A program made the position numbers and the translations under genes. Below are positions 24,684 through 30,005 of a DNA stretch of 30,819 nucleotides, piece by piece. Below the pieces are notes generated by a model. That model did no database searches. It saw nothing but the letters and a program-made list of their open reading frames with translations, and was not told the origin of the DNA. This DNA comes from a virus: positions 1 through 30,819 of the IMG/VR virus record IMGVR_UViG_3300046411_000025. One strand, given 5' to 3'. Within the stretch, counting starts at the first letter, position 1. Each line of letters begins with the position of its first letter.

Positions 24684-25488
24684 TCTGGTTCTCCTTTACT
24701 GTGACACGAAGTGATCCGCGCTTATCGCGTTTGATGGTGAGAAGGTCACAGTATACTTCTCGCTCATCATCTCCGACCATAGCTTTAAGATCAGACTTGG
24801 CTGAATCAAATAGCTTGGCGTTCTGTTCTTGCTCAATGTAGTCATGGCATCTGCTGATAAACTCATTGTCAGATGACGCATCCCTGCGTGTCATACCATC
24901 TACTTTGATCTTGTCTATGGATACAGGTGGTATCTCATCATCAGCAAAAGGGCGGGTGTTGTCCCGAACCAACCCCCAAAATTCTTTGATGTGGACTTGC
25001 ATCTTGTGAATGTAATCCCAATCAACTGACACATAGACAGATTCCCATCTACGATTGCCAAAGATTACAGATAGATAACAGCCCTTGGCTTGGTGCAACC
25101 ACATGTAAAACTGTATTTGTGGCATATACATTTGCAAACATTGCTGCATGTTGTTTGCATCGTATGTGTGCTTGCACTCGATAATCTCATCGGTAAAATT
25201 ATTTTGAGATCCGCTGTTGTCCCAGACATATCCATCTACAGTTCCTTTGAGTTGCACACCTTCCCAATTTATTTCTGCACAATACTGTTGCTTTCTAACG
25301 CTGCAACCATGCTGGTCAGCAAACCAATTGATATTGAACTGCTCTGTAAATACTCCAAGCTGCACAGGCAGCACATTGGATAGATCATCAGGCTCTGTTT
25401 TGCCTGTCTTTTCTTCCCATAGTGATGTCCAATCACCATTCATTATGCGGCGCATATCTGAGCCGCCTAGAAATCCTAGTCTGTTCAT
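24676..25488 (-). CDS. YqaJ/lambda-exo-type recombination exonuclease
   Basis: A 270-residue PD-(D/E)xK nuclease that resects double-stranded ends for ERF. Motifs: LGGSD near the N-terminus (7-11), PVQLGVFTEQFNINWF (41-56, with E49), LKGTVDGYV (80-88, D85), IIECKHT (102-108, E104 and K106) and PQIQFYMWL (123-131). These are the usual YqaJ-family elements in order. RBS AAAGGAGAACCAAC precedes ATG 25488. A promoter candidate with an overlapping dyad lies 14-49 nt upstream, so the recombination genes could be expressed separately from the rest of the early unit. Confidence 0.9.
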   Translation of the reverse strand: MNRLGFLGGSDMRRIMNGDWTSLWEEKTGKTEPDDLSNVLPVQLGVFTEQFNINWFADQHGCSVRKQQYCAEINWEGVQLKGTVDGYVWDNSGSQNNFTDEIIECKHTYDANNMQQCLQMYMPQIQFYMWLHQAKGCYLSVIFGNRRWESVYVSVDWDYIHKMQVHIKEFWGLVRDNTRPFADDEIPPVSIDKIKVDGMTRRDASSDNEFISRCHDYIEQEQNAKLFDSAKSDLKAMVGDDEREVYCDLLTIKRDKRGSLRVTVKENQNV

Positions 25489-25508
25489 GTTGGTTCTCCT
25501 TTGTATTG

Positions 25509-25537
25509 ATACTACTGCAACAGTGCAGTAAGTGCAA
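25509..25537 (-). promoter_or_regulatory. promoter candidate for the recombination genes with operator dyad
   Basis: Reading leftwards: TTGCAC (25537-25532), 17-nt spacer, TAGTAT (25514-25509). The predicted transcript would start near 25502, leaving a ~14-nt leader with GGAGAACC before the exonuclease ATG. A perfect dyad TACTGC-N6-GCAGTA (25513-25530) fills the spacer and touches the -10. The same dyad is found at two other early promoter candidates. The stop of the upstream gene lies within it. Confidence 0.5.
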
Positions 25538-26033
25538 CACGTTTCTTTAACAGCGCATCCAGTAACAGGTTTCTGTTACGCACACGCCACTCGATGTGCT
25601 TGTATATTTCTGCGTATGATGGCCAGAATGTTGACGACTCGACCACACGCTCAAGCGCATACTTCACAATATCTGCTGGATAATCTTGCAGCTTGATAGC
25701 TGTAGCTTTGATCCGCATTGCATGATCTTGGGAAGATTCGTTTGAAGGCTTCACTACAAGGGCTGCAACAGCAGTTAGCTGTTCCTCTAGCTGCTGTGCT
25801 GTAAAGGGCGTCAGTGCCTTCTGAGCAGCGATTATGGCCCTATTCAAACCTTCTATGTCCTTTGTTGTTATCTCATAGCCTTTGACAATGATCTCAACAC
25901 TGCTTTCAAGGAACCTAGTTCTGCTTATCTGCCGTACTGGAAAGCCCAGATAAGATTCCAGCGAAGTGACTAACCTTTTGTCTGCCTCTGACGGATTGTT
26001 TATTGTGAGTAAACGATCCCGACCTTGATCCAT
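25512..26033 (-). CDS. possible replication partner / helicase-loader-like protein, 173 aa
   Basis: A 173-residue helical protein directly after the O-like initiator. The part YPADIVKYALERVVESSTFWPSYAEIYKHI (~117-146) is a pattern I have seen in uncharacterised proteins that follow phage replication initiators; the position is that of lambda P, the helicase loader, but no loader motif such as a Walker site is present, so the function is inference. An upstream ATG gives 211 residues, but ATG 26033 has GGAGAG just before it and leaves a smaller, more plausible overlap (119 nt) with the initiator gene. Confidence 0.6.
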   Translation of the reverse strand: MDQGRDRLLTINNPSEADKRLVTSLESYLGFPVRQISRTRFLESSVEIIVKGYEITTKDIEGLNRAIIAAQKALTPFTAQQLEEQLTAVAALVVKPSNESSQDHAMRIKATAIKLQDYPADIVKYALERVVESSTFWPSYAEIYKHIEWRVRNRNLLLDALLKKRVALTALLQ

Positions 26034-26577
26034 CTGCTCTCCACTTAAAGGCGCGGCGACACCAGCCTCTGTAAGCGAGGTCAATGCTGACGAATCTGCT
26101 GCCTTTGCTGGCATGGTAACAACGGAACTGATCTGCTTCATAGTCATGGTCCTGATCCTCTTCTAGCTTTTCATTTATCGACTTGCATAACTCCTCACTT
26201 GGACACCAATCTTCTGGCACCAATATCTTTTTGTTTACTGGAGGGTTAATTGATAGGTTAGTGTTGCTGTCTGCAACAGGTAACTTGCTGTCTGCAACAA
26301 CCTCGTTGCTCTGTGCAACACTAGGGAATATTGTATAGATGGTAGACTTGCGGTATGAGCCACGCACTCTTGTCAACAGTCCGTGATCCTCTAACCAATT
26401 GAGTTTCCTAGTAATTGTAGCCACACTCATTTGTGTGCGGTCAGATAGACGTGACAAACTAGGGAAACATTCGTGTGTATGTTCATCGGCATGGTCAGCA
26501 AGTACGACCATAAGCCACTTGGCATAGCAATCAGGGATGTCAGCTTTGATTGCCCTCGCCATCAGTAGAAACGACAT
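25915..26577 (-). CDS. O-like replication initiator with HTH_36 domain
   Basis: A 220-residue protein. Residues ~5-75 form a helix-turn-helix of the HTH_36 type (VLADHADEHTHECFPSLSRL, RTQMSVATITRKLNWLEDHG), the DNA-binding half of lambda O-type initiators. Residues 87-107 are three 7-residue repeats (VAQSNEV, VADSKLP, VADSNTN). Residues ~149-179 (DQFRCYHASKGSRF ... YRGWCRRAFKW) match the conserved C-terminal part of phage replication proteins that recruit the helicase. After residue ~180 the frame runs on over the next gene for 40 residues. RBS AAAGGAGAACCAAC fixes the start. The DNA of the repeats is itself iteron-like, so the gene probably contains the origin. Confidence 0.82.
   Translation of the reverse strand: MSFLLMARAIKADIPDCYAKWLMVVLADHADEHTHECFPSLSRLSDRTQMSVATITRKLNWLEDHGLLTRVRGSYRKSTIYTIFPSVAQSNEVVADSKLPVADSNTNLSINPPVNKKILVPEDWCPSEELCKSINEKLEEDQDHDYEADQFRCYHASKGSRFVSIDLAYRGWCRRAFKWRADGSRSGSFTHNKQSVRGRQKVSHFAGILSGLSSTADKQN
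26264..26319. repeat. iteron-like dyads inside the initiator gene (candidate origin)
   Basis: Three dyads of the form TTGC-N5-GCAA at 26264-26277, 26285-26298 and 26306-26319, exactly 21 bp apart (two helical turns). On the coding strand they read GTTGCAGACAGCAAC, GTTGCAGACAGCAAG and GTTGCACAGAGCAAC. An AT-rich stretch (about 26215-26262) flanks them on one side. In lambdoid phages the origin is a set of iterons inside gene O; the layout here is the same. Confidence 0.62.
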
Positions 26578-26902
26578 GTTGGTTCTCCTTTAGTAATGGC
26601 GCAATCCTTTCAGCAAATACATCGCCATCAAATATTACAAGCGTTTTTGGTGAGCCTGTCTTGCGCTTGTAAAACAAAACATCTCTTACAACTGTAAACG
26701 GATTGGGAAAGTTTGACTTGTCGCGGTACTTTACTTCCACCACCAGTCGCTCTTCACCGATTTCCCAGATGATGTCACCGCTATATTCTCCTCCCAAGCT
26801 GCCGCTGAGGGGTTGCCTTTTCGCTTTAAACCCTTTTTCTTGGAGCCAGTTGACGAACCACCTTTCGTGGTAGTTGCCTTTGTTGCGATTTTTGTTTGCC
26901 AT
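26540..26902 (-). CDS. Holliday-junction-resolvase-like nuclease (PD-(D/E)xK)
   Basis: A 120-residue small nuclease. The fold signature is clear: basic N-terminus, NKGNYHERWFVNWLQEKGF with E13, the loop PLSGSLGGEYSGDI with D43, then LVVEVKY with E56 and K58. This is the E-D-ExK arrangement of Hjc/VRR-type resolvases. Likely role: cutting branched DNA from recombination and replication before packaging. It overlaps the zinc-ribbon gene upstream by 172 nt and the initiator start downstream by 38 nt, so it is embedded in a tightly coupled group. The RBS is weak (GGTGA). Confidence 0.82.
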   Translation of the reverse strand: MANKNRNKGNYHERWFVNWLQEKGFKAKRQPLSGSLGGEYSGDIIWEIGEERLVVEVKYRDKSNFPNPFTVVRDVLFYKRKTGSPKTLVIFDGDVFAERIAPLLKENQHVVSTDGEGNQS

Positions 26903-27063
26903 GATTCACCATCGTAACAATCTAAACATATCGTGTGATATGTTGCGGGTTCTATTGTAGCTAGAAGGCACACAAAATAATTGGTGTGTGCATTGCAAGC
27001 ATCACAATATTGTTTTCTTCCTAGCGTTAGCTTTTTTCTTGTGGACTTTGATCGTGAGGCCAA
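26731..27063 (-). CDS. zinc-ribbon-like small protein with long 3' overlap, 110 aa
   Basis: The first ~52 residues hold a likely zinc site: YCDAC (C20, C23) and CLDCY (C46, C49), separated by NYFVCLLATIEPATYHT, with a basic N-terminus (RSKSTRKK). After residue ~54 the frame overlaps the nuclease gene in another frame and becomes Lys/Ser/Thr/Gly-rich, probably an uninformative tail. No ATG precedes the cysteines; the start would be TTG at 27063, inside the XRE gene, so coupling is expected. It could be a DNA- or protein-binding accessory. Moderately supported, since the paired CxxC motifs would be unlikely by chance. Confidence 0.5.
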   Translation of the reverse strand: MASRSKSTRKKLTLGRKQYCDACNAHTNYFVCLLATIEPATYHTICLDCYDGESWQTKIATKATTTKGGSSTGSKKKGLKRKGNPSAAAWEENIAVTSSGKSVKSDWWWK

Positions 27064-27304
27064 GTGCTTCTAACCAACAGCTAAACATAAAGCCAGATGG
27101 CACACGTTTATACTGCTCCCATTTGTGAACAAGTGATTTTGCACAACCGATTTGATGGGCTAACTCCTCTTGAGATATACCGAGCTTATGTCTGTGTTGG
27201 ACCAAGCTCAGTATAATCTCTTGGTATGTGTCAGGAACTACTGTCTCTTGTTTGAAGTGTTGAAAGTTTTTCAATCGACTGTTCCACACGATTAGCTGTT
27301 TCAT
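27002..27304 (-). CDS. XRE-family helix-turn-helix regulator, 100 aa
   Basis: A 100-residue protein with a Cro/cI-type HTH at about residues 30-75: SLVQHRHKLGISQEELAHQI, CAKSLVHKWEQYKRVPSG and FMFSCWLEALGLTIKV. The SQEELA-x(n)-S-x-V-x-KWE pattern is diagnostic. ATG 27304 is preferred over an upstream in-frame start because the extra residues look like overlap noise. It follows another small HTH gene, overlapping it by 74 nt; together they resemble a regulatory pair. Candidate reader of the shared dyad at the early promoters, though which of the two binds it is not determinable here. Confidence 0.8.
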   Translation of the reverse strand: MKQLIVWNSRLKNFQHFKQETVVPDTYQEIILSLVQHRHKLGISQEELAHQIGCAKSLVHKWEQYKRVPSGFMFSCWLEALGLTIKVHKKKANARKKTIL

Positions 27305-27434
27305 GCCGTAGATTGCGACCATGTATTGCACGGTAGTATGTAGAGTCGCGCACTCCAGCATGAACAAACGCCTTCTTTAGTGGGACGTTTGCGGTTGCAG
27401 ATTTTTCTTTGAGTATGTCCAAGTAACTTTGCAT
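27231..27434 (-). CDS. small HTH regulator, probably from a leaderless mRNA, 67 aa
   Basis: A 67-residue basic helical protein (YLDILKEKSATANVPLKKAF, GVRDSTYYRAIHG, HETANRVEQSIEKL) whose 'VRDSTYYRAIHGRNLRHETA' stretch looks like the recognition helix region of a small phage HTH repressor. The start could be GTG 27440 or ATG 27434; the promoter candidate at 27441-27469 would begin transcription exactly at the ATG at 27434, with no Shine-Dalgarno, as for lambda cI made from its maintenance promoter. The last ~24 residues overlap the XRE gene. A dyad present at two other early promoters lies within its own promoter, so autoregulation is likely (inference). Confidence 0.65.
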   Translation of the reverse strand: MQSYLDILKEKSATANVPLKKAFVHAGVRDSTYYRAIHGRNLRHETANRVEQSIEKLSTLQTRDSSS

Positions 27435-27440
27435 GGACAC

Positions 27441-27469
27441 ATCATCTGCAACTACGCAGTGATTGTCAA
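27441..27469 (-). promoter_or_regulatory. repressor promoter candidate with operator dyad
   Basis: Reading leftwards: a perfect TTGACA (27469-27464), 17-nt spacer, GATGAT (27446-27441, 4 of 6 matches). The spacer holds ACTGCGTAGTTGCAG (27460-27446), identical at 14 of 15 positions to the dyad at 29811-29825. +1 would fall on the A of the 27434 ATG. Confidence 0.55.
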
Positions 27470-27667
27470 CTATTTGGTTAACACTGGTTTTGCTCTTACA
27501 AATTCATAGCCACTGTTTCTCATACTTTTCTTATTTGTTGATGCTCTCATAACTGCAATATCTTCTGCATGAGAAGGCACTAGTGCTTTGACTCGATAAG
27601 TTTTCCTATATGTTACCTCAAGTGTAACATGATGTAATTCACCGTAATGATAAATAGAACTAGACAT
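27470..27667 (-). CDS. hypothetical protein, 65 aa
   Basis: A 65-residue basic, beta-type protein (HHVTLEVTYRKTYRVKALVP) with no recognised motif. The start overlaps the end of the upstream gene by 8 nt, so it is translated by coupling. The end abuts the repressor promoter: its stop lies one base from the -35. Composition is normal for the region. The sequence resembles the small strand-rich 'early' proteins phages often use to modify host functions, but no target can be named. Confidence 0.6.
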   Translation of the reverse strand: MSSSIYHYGELHHVTLEVTYRKTYRVKALVPSHAEDIAVMRASTNKKSMRNSGYEFVRAKPVLTK

Positions 27668-27986
27668 GATTGCTGTCCTCTTCTAATGCAACCCATACAA
27701 TTTCATTGCGTTTGCGTTTGTTTTTAACTCTTCTACCACTATCAATAACAAGATCAGCACGAACAAGCTCAGTAATGCGAGGCTTTACAGAGTAAAGCCA
27801 TTCATCAATACCATTTGCAACCTCTTCTCCTGTGGCTCCAACAGGACCTCTATCTTTTATATAGTTCAATACTCTCACTCGTAAGATAGGTACTTTAGGT
27901 GCGATCTTCTGTGCTGCTTCAACCTCAGTATCAGCAGCATTTTTGTGGTGCATCTTATGCACTTCAACATCGAATAAATCATTCAT
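27660..27986 (-). CDS. putative winged-helix protein, 108 aa
   Basis: A 108-residue protein. Residues ~33-95 look like a winged helix: VPILRVRVLNYIKDRGPVGA, TGEEVANGIDEWLYSVKPRI and ELVRADLVIDSGRRVKNKRK, i.e. helix, helix, recognition helix, basic wing. It may bind DNA, or it may be a regulator that tells early from late genes. ATG 27986 carries the extended RBS (AAGGAGAACCAAATC), which decides the start against a longer upstream reading. It overlaps the zinc-binding gene before it by 4 nt and the next by 8 nt. Confidence 0.68.
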   Translation of the reverse strand: MNDLFDVEVHKMHHKNAADTEVEAAQKIAPKVPILRVRVLNYIKDRGPVGATGEEVANGIDEWLYSVKPRITELVRADLVIDSGRRVKNKRKRNEIVWVALEEDSNHV

Positions 27987-28318
27987 GATTTGGTTCTCCT
28001 TATGCTTGGGAATGGTGGTATTACTGGCAATTGTTCGTTCCATAAGTGACGTGTGATATCAATCTTGCCCTGCATAGATTGCCAATTACCAATTTGAAAT
28101 GATGTTTCAACAGCATCATCCTCATCTGTAGCAAACACATGCTGATACACAGTGTAAGTTTTCATGTGATTGATATCATCGCCTTTGCAATTAGGACATG
28201 TGCCTTCGATCATTGAGTTAATGTATTGCTCCTCATCGAACTGCATTTCGCAAAAGCGACACTCATAATATTCTTCAAAGACTTTCTTAGCCTCTAACTC
28301 AGTATGGAATATGGTCAT
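27983..28318 (-). CDS. zinc-ribbon-containing hypothetical protein, 111 aa
   Basis: A 111-residue protein with a clear zinc ribbon: ECRFCEMQF (C20, C23) and TCPNCKGDD (C41, C44), the two knuckles 17 residues apart. The N-terminal helix and the C-terminal HVFATDEDDAVETSFQIG part give no family. Zinc ribbons of this type bind nucleic acid or proteins such as RNA polymerase, so a transcription or translation modifier is possible, unproven. ATG 28318 has GGGAG 7-8 nt upstream. The gene overlaps both neighbours (28299 and 27986). Confidence 0.68.
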   Translation of the reverse strand: MTIFHTELEAKKVFEEYYECRFCEMQFDEEQYINSMIEGTCPNCKGDDINHMKTYTVYQHVFATDEDDAVETSFQIGNWQSMQGKIDITRHLWNEQLPVIPPFPSIRRTKS

Positions 28319-28505
28319 CAAGTGGCTCCCTTGGATTTGCTTTTTCCCACGCAGCAACTGCACGTTGGATAAACTTATCTCTATTGAACTTAGGATTAGT
28401 TGCAGCTAACTCATCAGCCATCTTGTGTATTTGTGTAGGCCAACTCATTAATGGGGCAACATTATCTGCAAGATATATAAAGTGACGTTGGGTCATTAGT
28501 GACAT
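28299..28505 (-). CDS. hypothetical protein (MTQRHFIYLADNVA type), 68 aa
   Basis: A 68-residue protein containing QRHFIYLADNVAPLMSW and later NPKFNRDKFIQRAVAAWEKAN. A pattern of 'T-x-x-HF-x-x-IAD ... F-x-R-x-x-F-x-x-A' is common to small early proteins of many phages and plasmids; I know of no function. The start, ATG 28505, has a consensus AAGGAGGT at ideal spacing, unlike its neighbours' GGAGAACC sites. It touches the upstream gene's stop and overlaps the downstream gene by 20 nt. Confidence 0.68.
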   Translation of the reverse strand: MSLMTQRHFIYLADNVAPLMSWPTQIHKMADELAATNPKFNRDKFIQRAVAAWEKANPREPLDDHIPY

Positions 28506-28714
28506 TATTTTACCTCCTTGATTGGACGAAAGGATTGATCTTCGTTTGCATCACGATCAAGAACTTCCTGATAAGTTGCAGCAACACGATCAATGTTCCA
28601 CTTGGCTGATTGTATTTGATAAACAAACCGTGAATCTTCTTCAGATGCACGTTCAGTAAGTAAGTCAAGTATGCGCTTGCACTCGTTGACTTGATTGATA
28701 AATGATATTTTCAT
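28505..28714 (-). CDS. hypothetical helical protein, 69 aa
   Basis: A 69-residue, charged, probably all-helical protein (INQVNECKRILDLLTERASE, FVYQIQSAKWNIDRVAATYQ), which could form a small helical bundle or coiled-coil dimer. No family recognised. The longer upstream reading is rejected because ATG 28714 has a variant of the extended RBS (AAGGAGAACTAAT) and the longer frame would run through a strong RNA hairpin (28741-28787) and into the DUF932 gene. Confidence 0.66.
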   Translation of the reverse strand: MKISFINQVNECKRILDLLTERASEEDSRFVYQIQSAKWNIDRVAATYQEVLDRDANEDQSFRPIKEVK

Positions 28715-28740
28715 ATTAGTTCTCCTTGTTTGATTGGCGA

Positions 28741-28787
28741 GACGGCCCCCGCCTCTTGCCATACGCGGGGCCGAGGCGGGGACCGTC
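28741..28787 (-). promoter_or_regulatory. strong GC-rich hairpin between DUF932 gene and next gene
   Basis: Arms 28741-28755 and 28773-28787 form a 15-bp stem with one C/A mismatch on the + strand; read leftwards the same position becomes a U-G wobble, so only the leftward RNA pairs fully. The 17-nt loop is GC-rich (GGCCCCGCG...). No U run follows, and the next start is 27 nt downstream. It may be an attenuator, an RNase processing site or a 3' stabiliser for the DUF932 message. Confidence 0.75.
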
Positions 28788-28793
28788 GAGCGA

Positions 28794-29666
28794 TTAAACT
28801 CTGTGCCAATTAGATTGCTTGAACACTTTAGCAAGTTGGTTCTCACGCAGCCGCTGAGTATTGGCTGGTGACTTGGACTCTTGGGTATGTGATGCCCAAT
28901 ATGTGCAAGCGTTGTATAACGCCCACTTGTTAGAGCCGAGAGACTTTTTGTCTGCATACCAGCATGACATTAAGTTATCCAACATGCGTTCATTCCATTT
29001 GAATGTGCTTGTCTTGTTGGGTACACGACACATGCTGTGCTTGAAGAATGTCTCAGCCATCTCATCGTCAACATGCGTAGTTATCCATGATTTGTAGATA
29101 TCTTTGGTAGTCATGAACGCATCAAGGCCAGCTTGTATTTTCTTTGAACTGCCCTCGACATTGACGTTGGTTGTATGCTTGGCCCATGTATTAGCTACAG
29201 TGTCAGCATGTGTACAACCATTGAGGCACCACAAACGCAGACCAAAAGCTGATTGTTGAAACGCCCAGCTACTGTCATATGAGTTGAAGAATTGAACACG
29301 GAACCTGACATAATCACCGACTGCTGGTTCGATGACCAGATCATTGAAGTCAACAGTGCCGCGCAGCTTTGCGCCATTGTCGAACACTTCAATGTTTGTA
29401 TCGTAGTCATTAGATACTGCTGAGTTTTTGACAGCATCCATCACAGAGTTGACAACATCATCATGCTTGATGGCTTTGTACTTGGAGCCATGAACGCCAA
29501 GCACTTCATTGGTATCAGTACGCATGATAGCCCTAGCCATAGACTGAGGCACATCATACAGGTTGCAGTCACCATCCTTACTTGCAGTCAGGTTGACAGT
29601 TTCAACAGGAAACGACCAGTTATCTAAAGCTAGTGTGTTGTTTCCGATTACAGTTACTCCATCCAT
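28794..29666 (-). CDS. DUF932 (TIGR03299-like) phage/plasmid protein, 290 aa
   Basis: A 290-residue protein of the DUF932 family, common in phages and plasmids and of unknown biochemical role, often near recombination genes. Typical features: an N-terminal strand region, VLGVHGSKYKAIKHDDVVN (~56-74), then LRGTVDFNDLVIEPAVGDYV (~99-118), the conserved SAFGLRLWCLNGC (~141-153) and a C-terminal helical part with FKWNERMLDNLMSCWYADKK. The extended RBS GGAGAACCAAAA leads directly into ATG 29666 and is the best match to the putative 3'UTR antisense loop. It is the first long gene behind the early promoter candidate. Confidence 0.83.
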   Translation of the reverse strand: MDGVTVIGNNTLALDNWSFPVETVNLTASKDGDCNLYDVPQSMARAIMRTDTNEVLGVHGSKYKAIKHDDVVNSVMDAVKNSAVSNDYDTNIEVFDNGAKLRGTVDFNDLVIEPAVGDYVRFRVQFFNSYDSSWAFQQSAFGLRLWCLNGCTHADTVANTWAKHTTNVNVEGSSKKIQAGLDAFMTTKDIYKSWITTHVDDEMAETFFKHSMCRVPNKTSTFKWNERMLDNLMSCWYADKKSLGSNKWALYNACTYWASHTQESKSPANTQRLRENQLAKVFKQSNWHRV

Positions 29667-29676
29667 TTTGGTTCTC

Positions 29677-29793
29677 CTAAAAGTTTGAGTTGCGATGGGT
29701 TACGATTAGGCCCAGCCATTTGATGGTGAACCCGCGATCCGTGCGAAAGTAACGAGGCACGAAATAAAAATTCCTGTAAGATTTGATCCGCAT
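29677..29793 (-). CDS. short leader protein ahead of DUF932 gene, 38 aa
   Basis: A 38-residue basic/aromatic ORF: MRIKSYRNFYFVPRYFRTDR, then GFTIKWLGLIVTHRNSNF. It begins ~24 nt after the predicted early start site with GAGG six nt before the ATG, and its TAG lies inside the DUF932 ribosome-binding site (TAGGAGAACC), so its translation could control access to that site. The sequence looks protein-like (aromatic, balanced charge) and resembles tiny 'FVPRYxRTxRGxxIKWLG' proteins I associate with marine phages. A competing frame exists through the same DNA (see rejected items). Confidence 0.5.
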   Translation of the reverse strand: MRIKSYRNFYFVPRYFRTDRGFTIKWLGLIVTHRNSNF

Positions 29794-29809
29794 TTCTATC
29801 CTCAATTCT

Positions 29810-29852
29810 TACTGCGTACTTGCAGTATAATATTGTTTGTTGCACAGTGCAA
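29810..29852 (-). promoter_or_regulatory. main early leftward promoter with operator and iteron-like site
   Basis: Reading leftwards: TTGCAC (29852-29847), 17-nt spacer, TATACT (29829-29824, 4 of 6), a good sigma70 match; +1 near 29817. A perfect dyad TACTGC-N6-GCAGTA (29810-29827) covers the -10 and start. The -35 sits in GTTGCACAGTGCAA (29839-29852), which matches an iteron of the initiator gene at 13 of 14 positions. It would serve the leader ORF, DUF932 and probably the rest of the early unit. Nothing else is seen in 29853-29962. Confidence 0.68.
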
Positions 29853-29962
29853 ACGATTGTTGTGAAATTCATTAAATCTTTAGCTGTAGATGTGCTGGCG
29901 CAAAGCCAAATACACCTGAGATGTGGTCCTCCCGTGGGAATCTCCATGGTCCTGATGAGCAT

Positions 29963-29994
29963 AAAAAAAGCCCCGCAGCCGAAGCTGCGAGGCT
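29963..29994 (-). terminator. strong Rho-independent terminator
   Basis: Read leftwards: an 11-bp stem (29994-29984 with 29979-29969, one G-U) closed by a TTCG tetraloop, then seven T residues (29969-29963). A classic terminator. It isolates the gene at 30006-30407 from the early unit downstream, so these two groups have separate transcription. Confidence 0.93.
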
Positions 29995-30005
29995 GTGTCA
30001 GCCCT

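Noticed and set aside
25361-25375. CTGC-N4-GCAG sequences as further operator copies (also near 25766)
   Set aside because: The spacing is 4, not 6, the flanking T/A bases do not match, and no promoter is nearby.
29952-29959. CTGATGAG, the hammerhead ribozyme core
   Set aside because: The required GAAA box and three stems are not found around it; the following DNA is the terminator.
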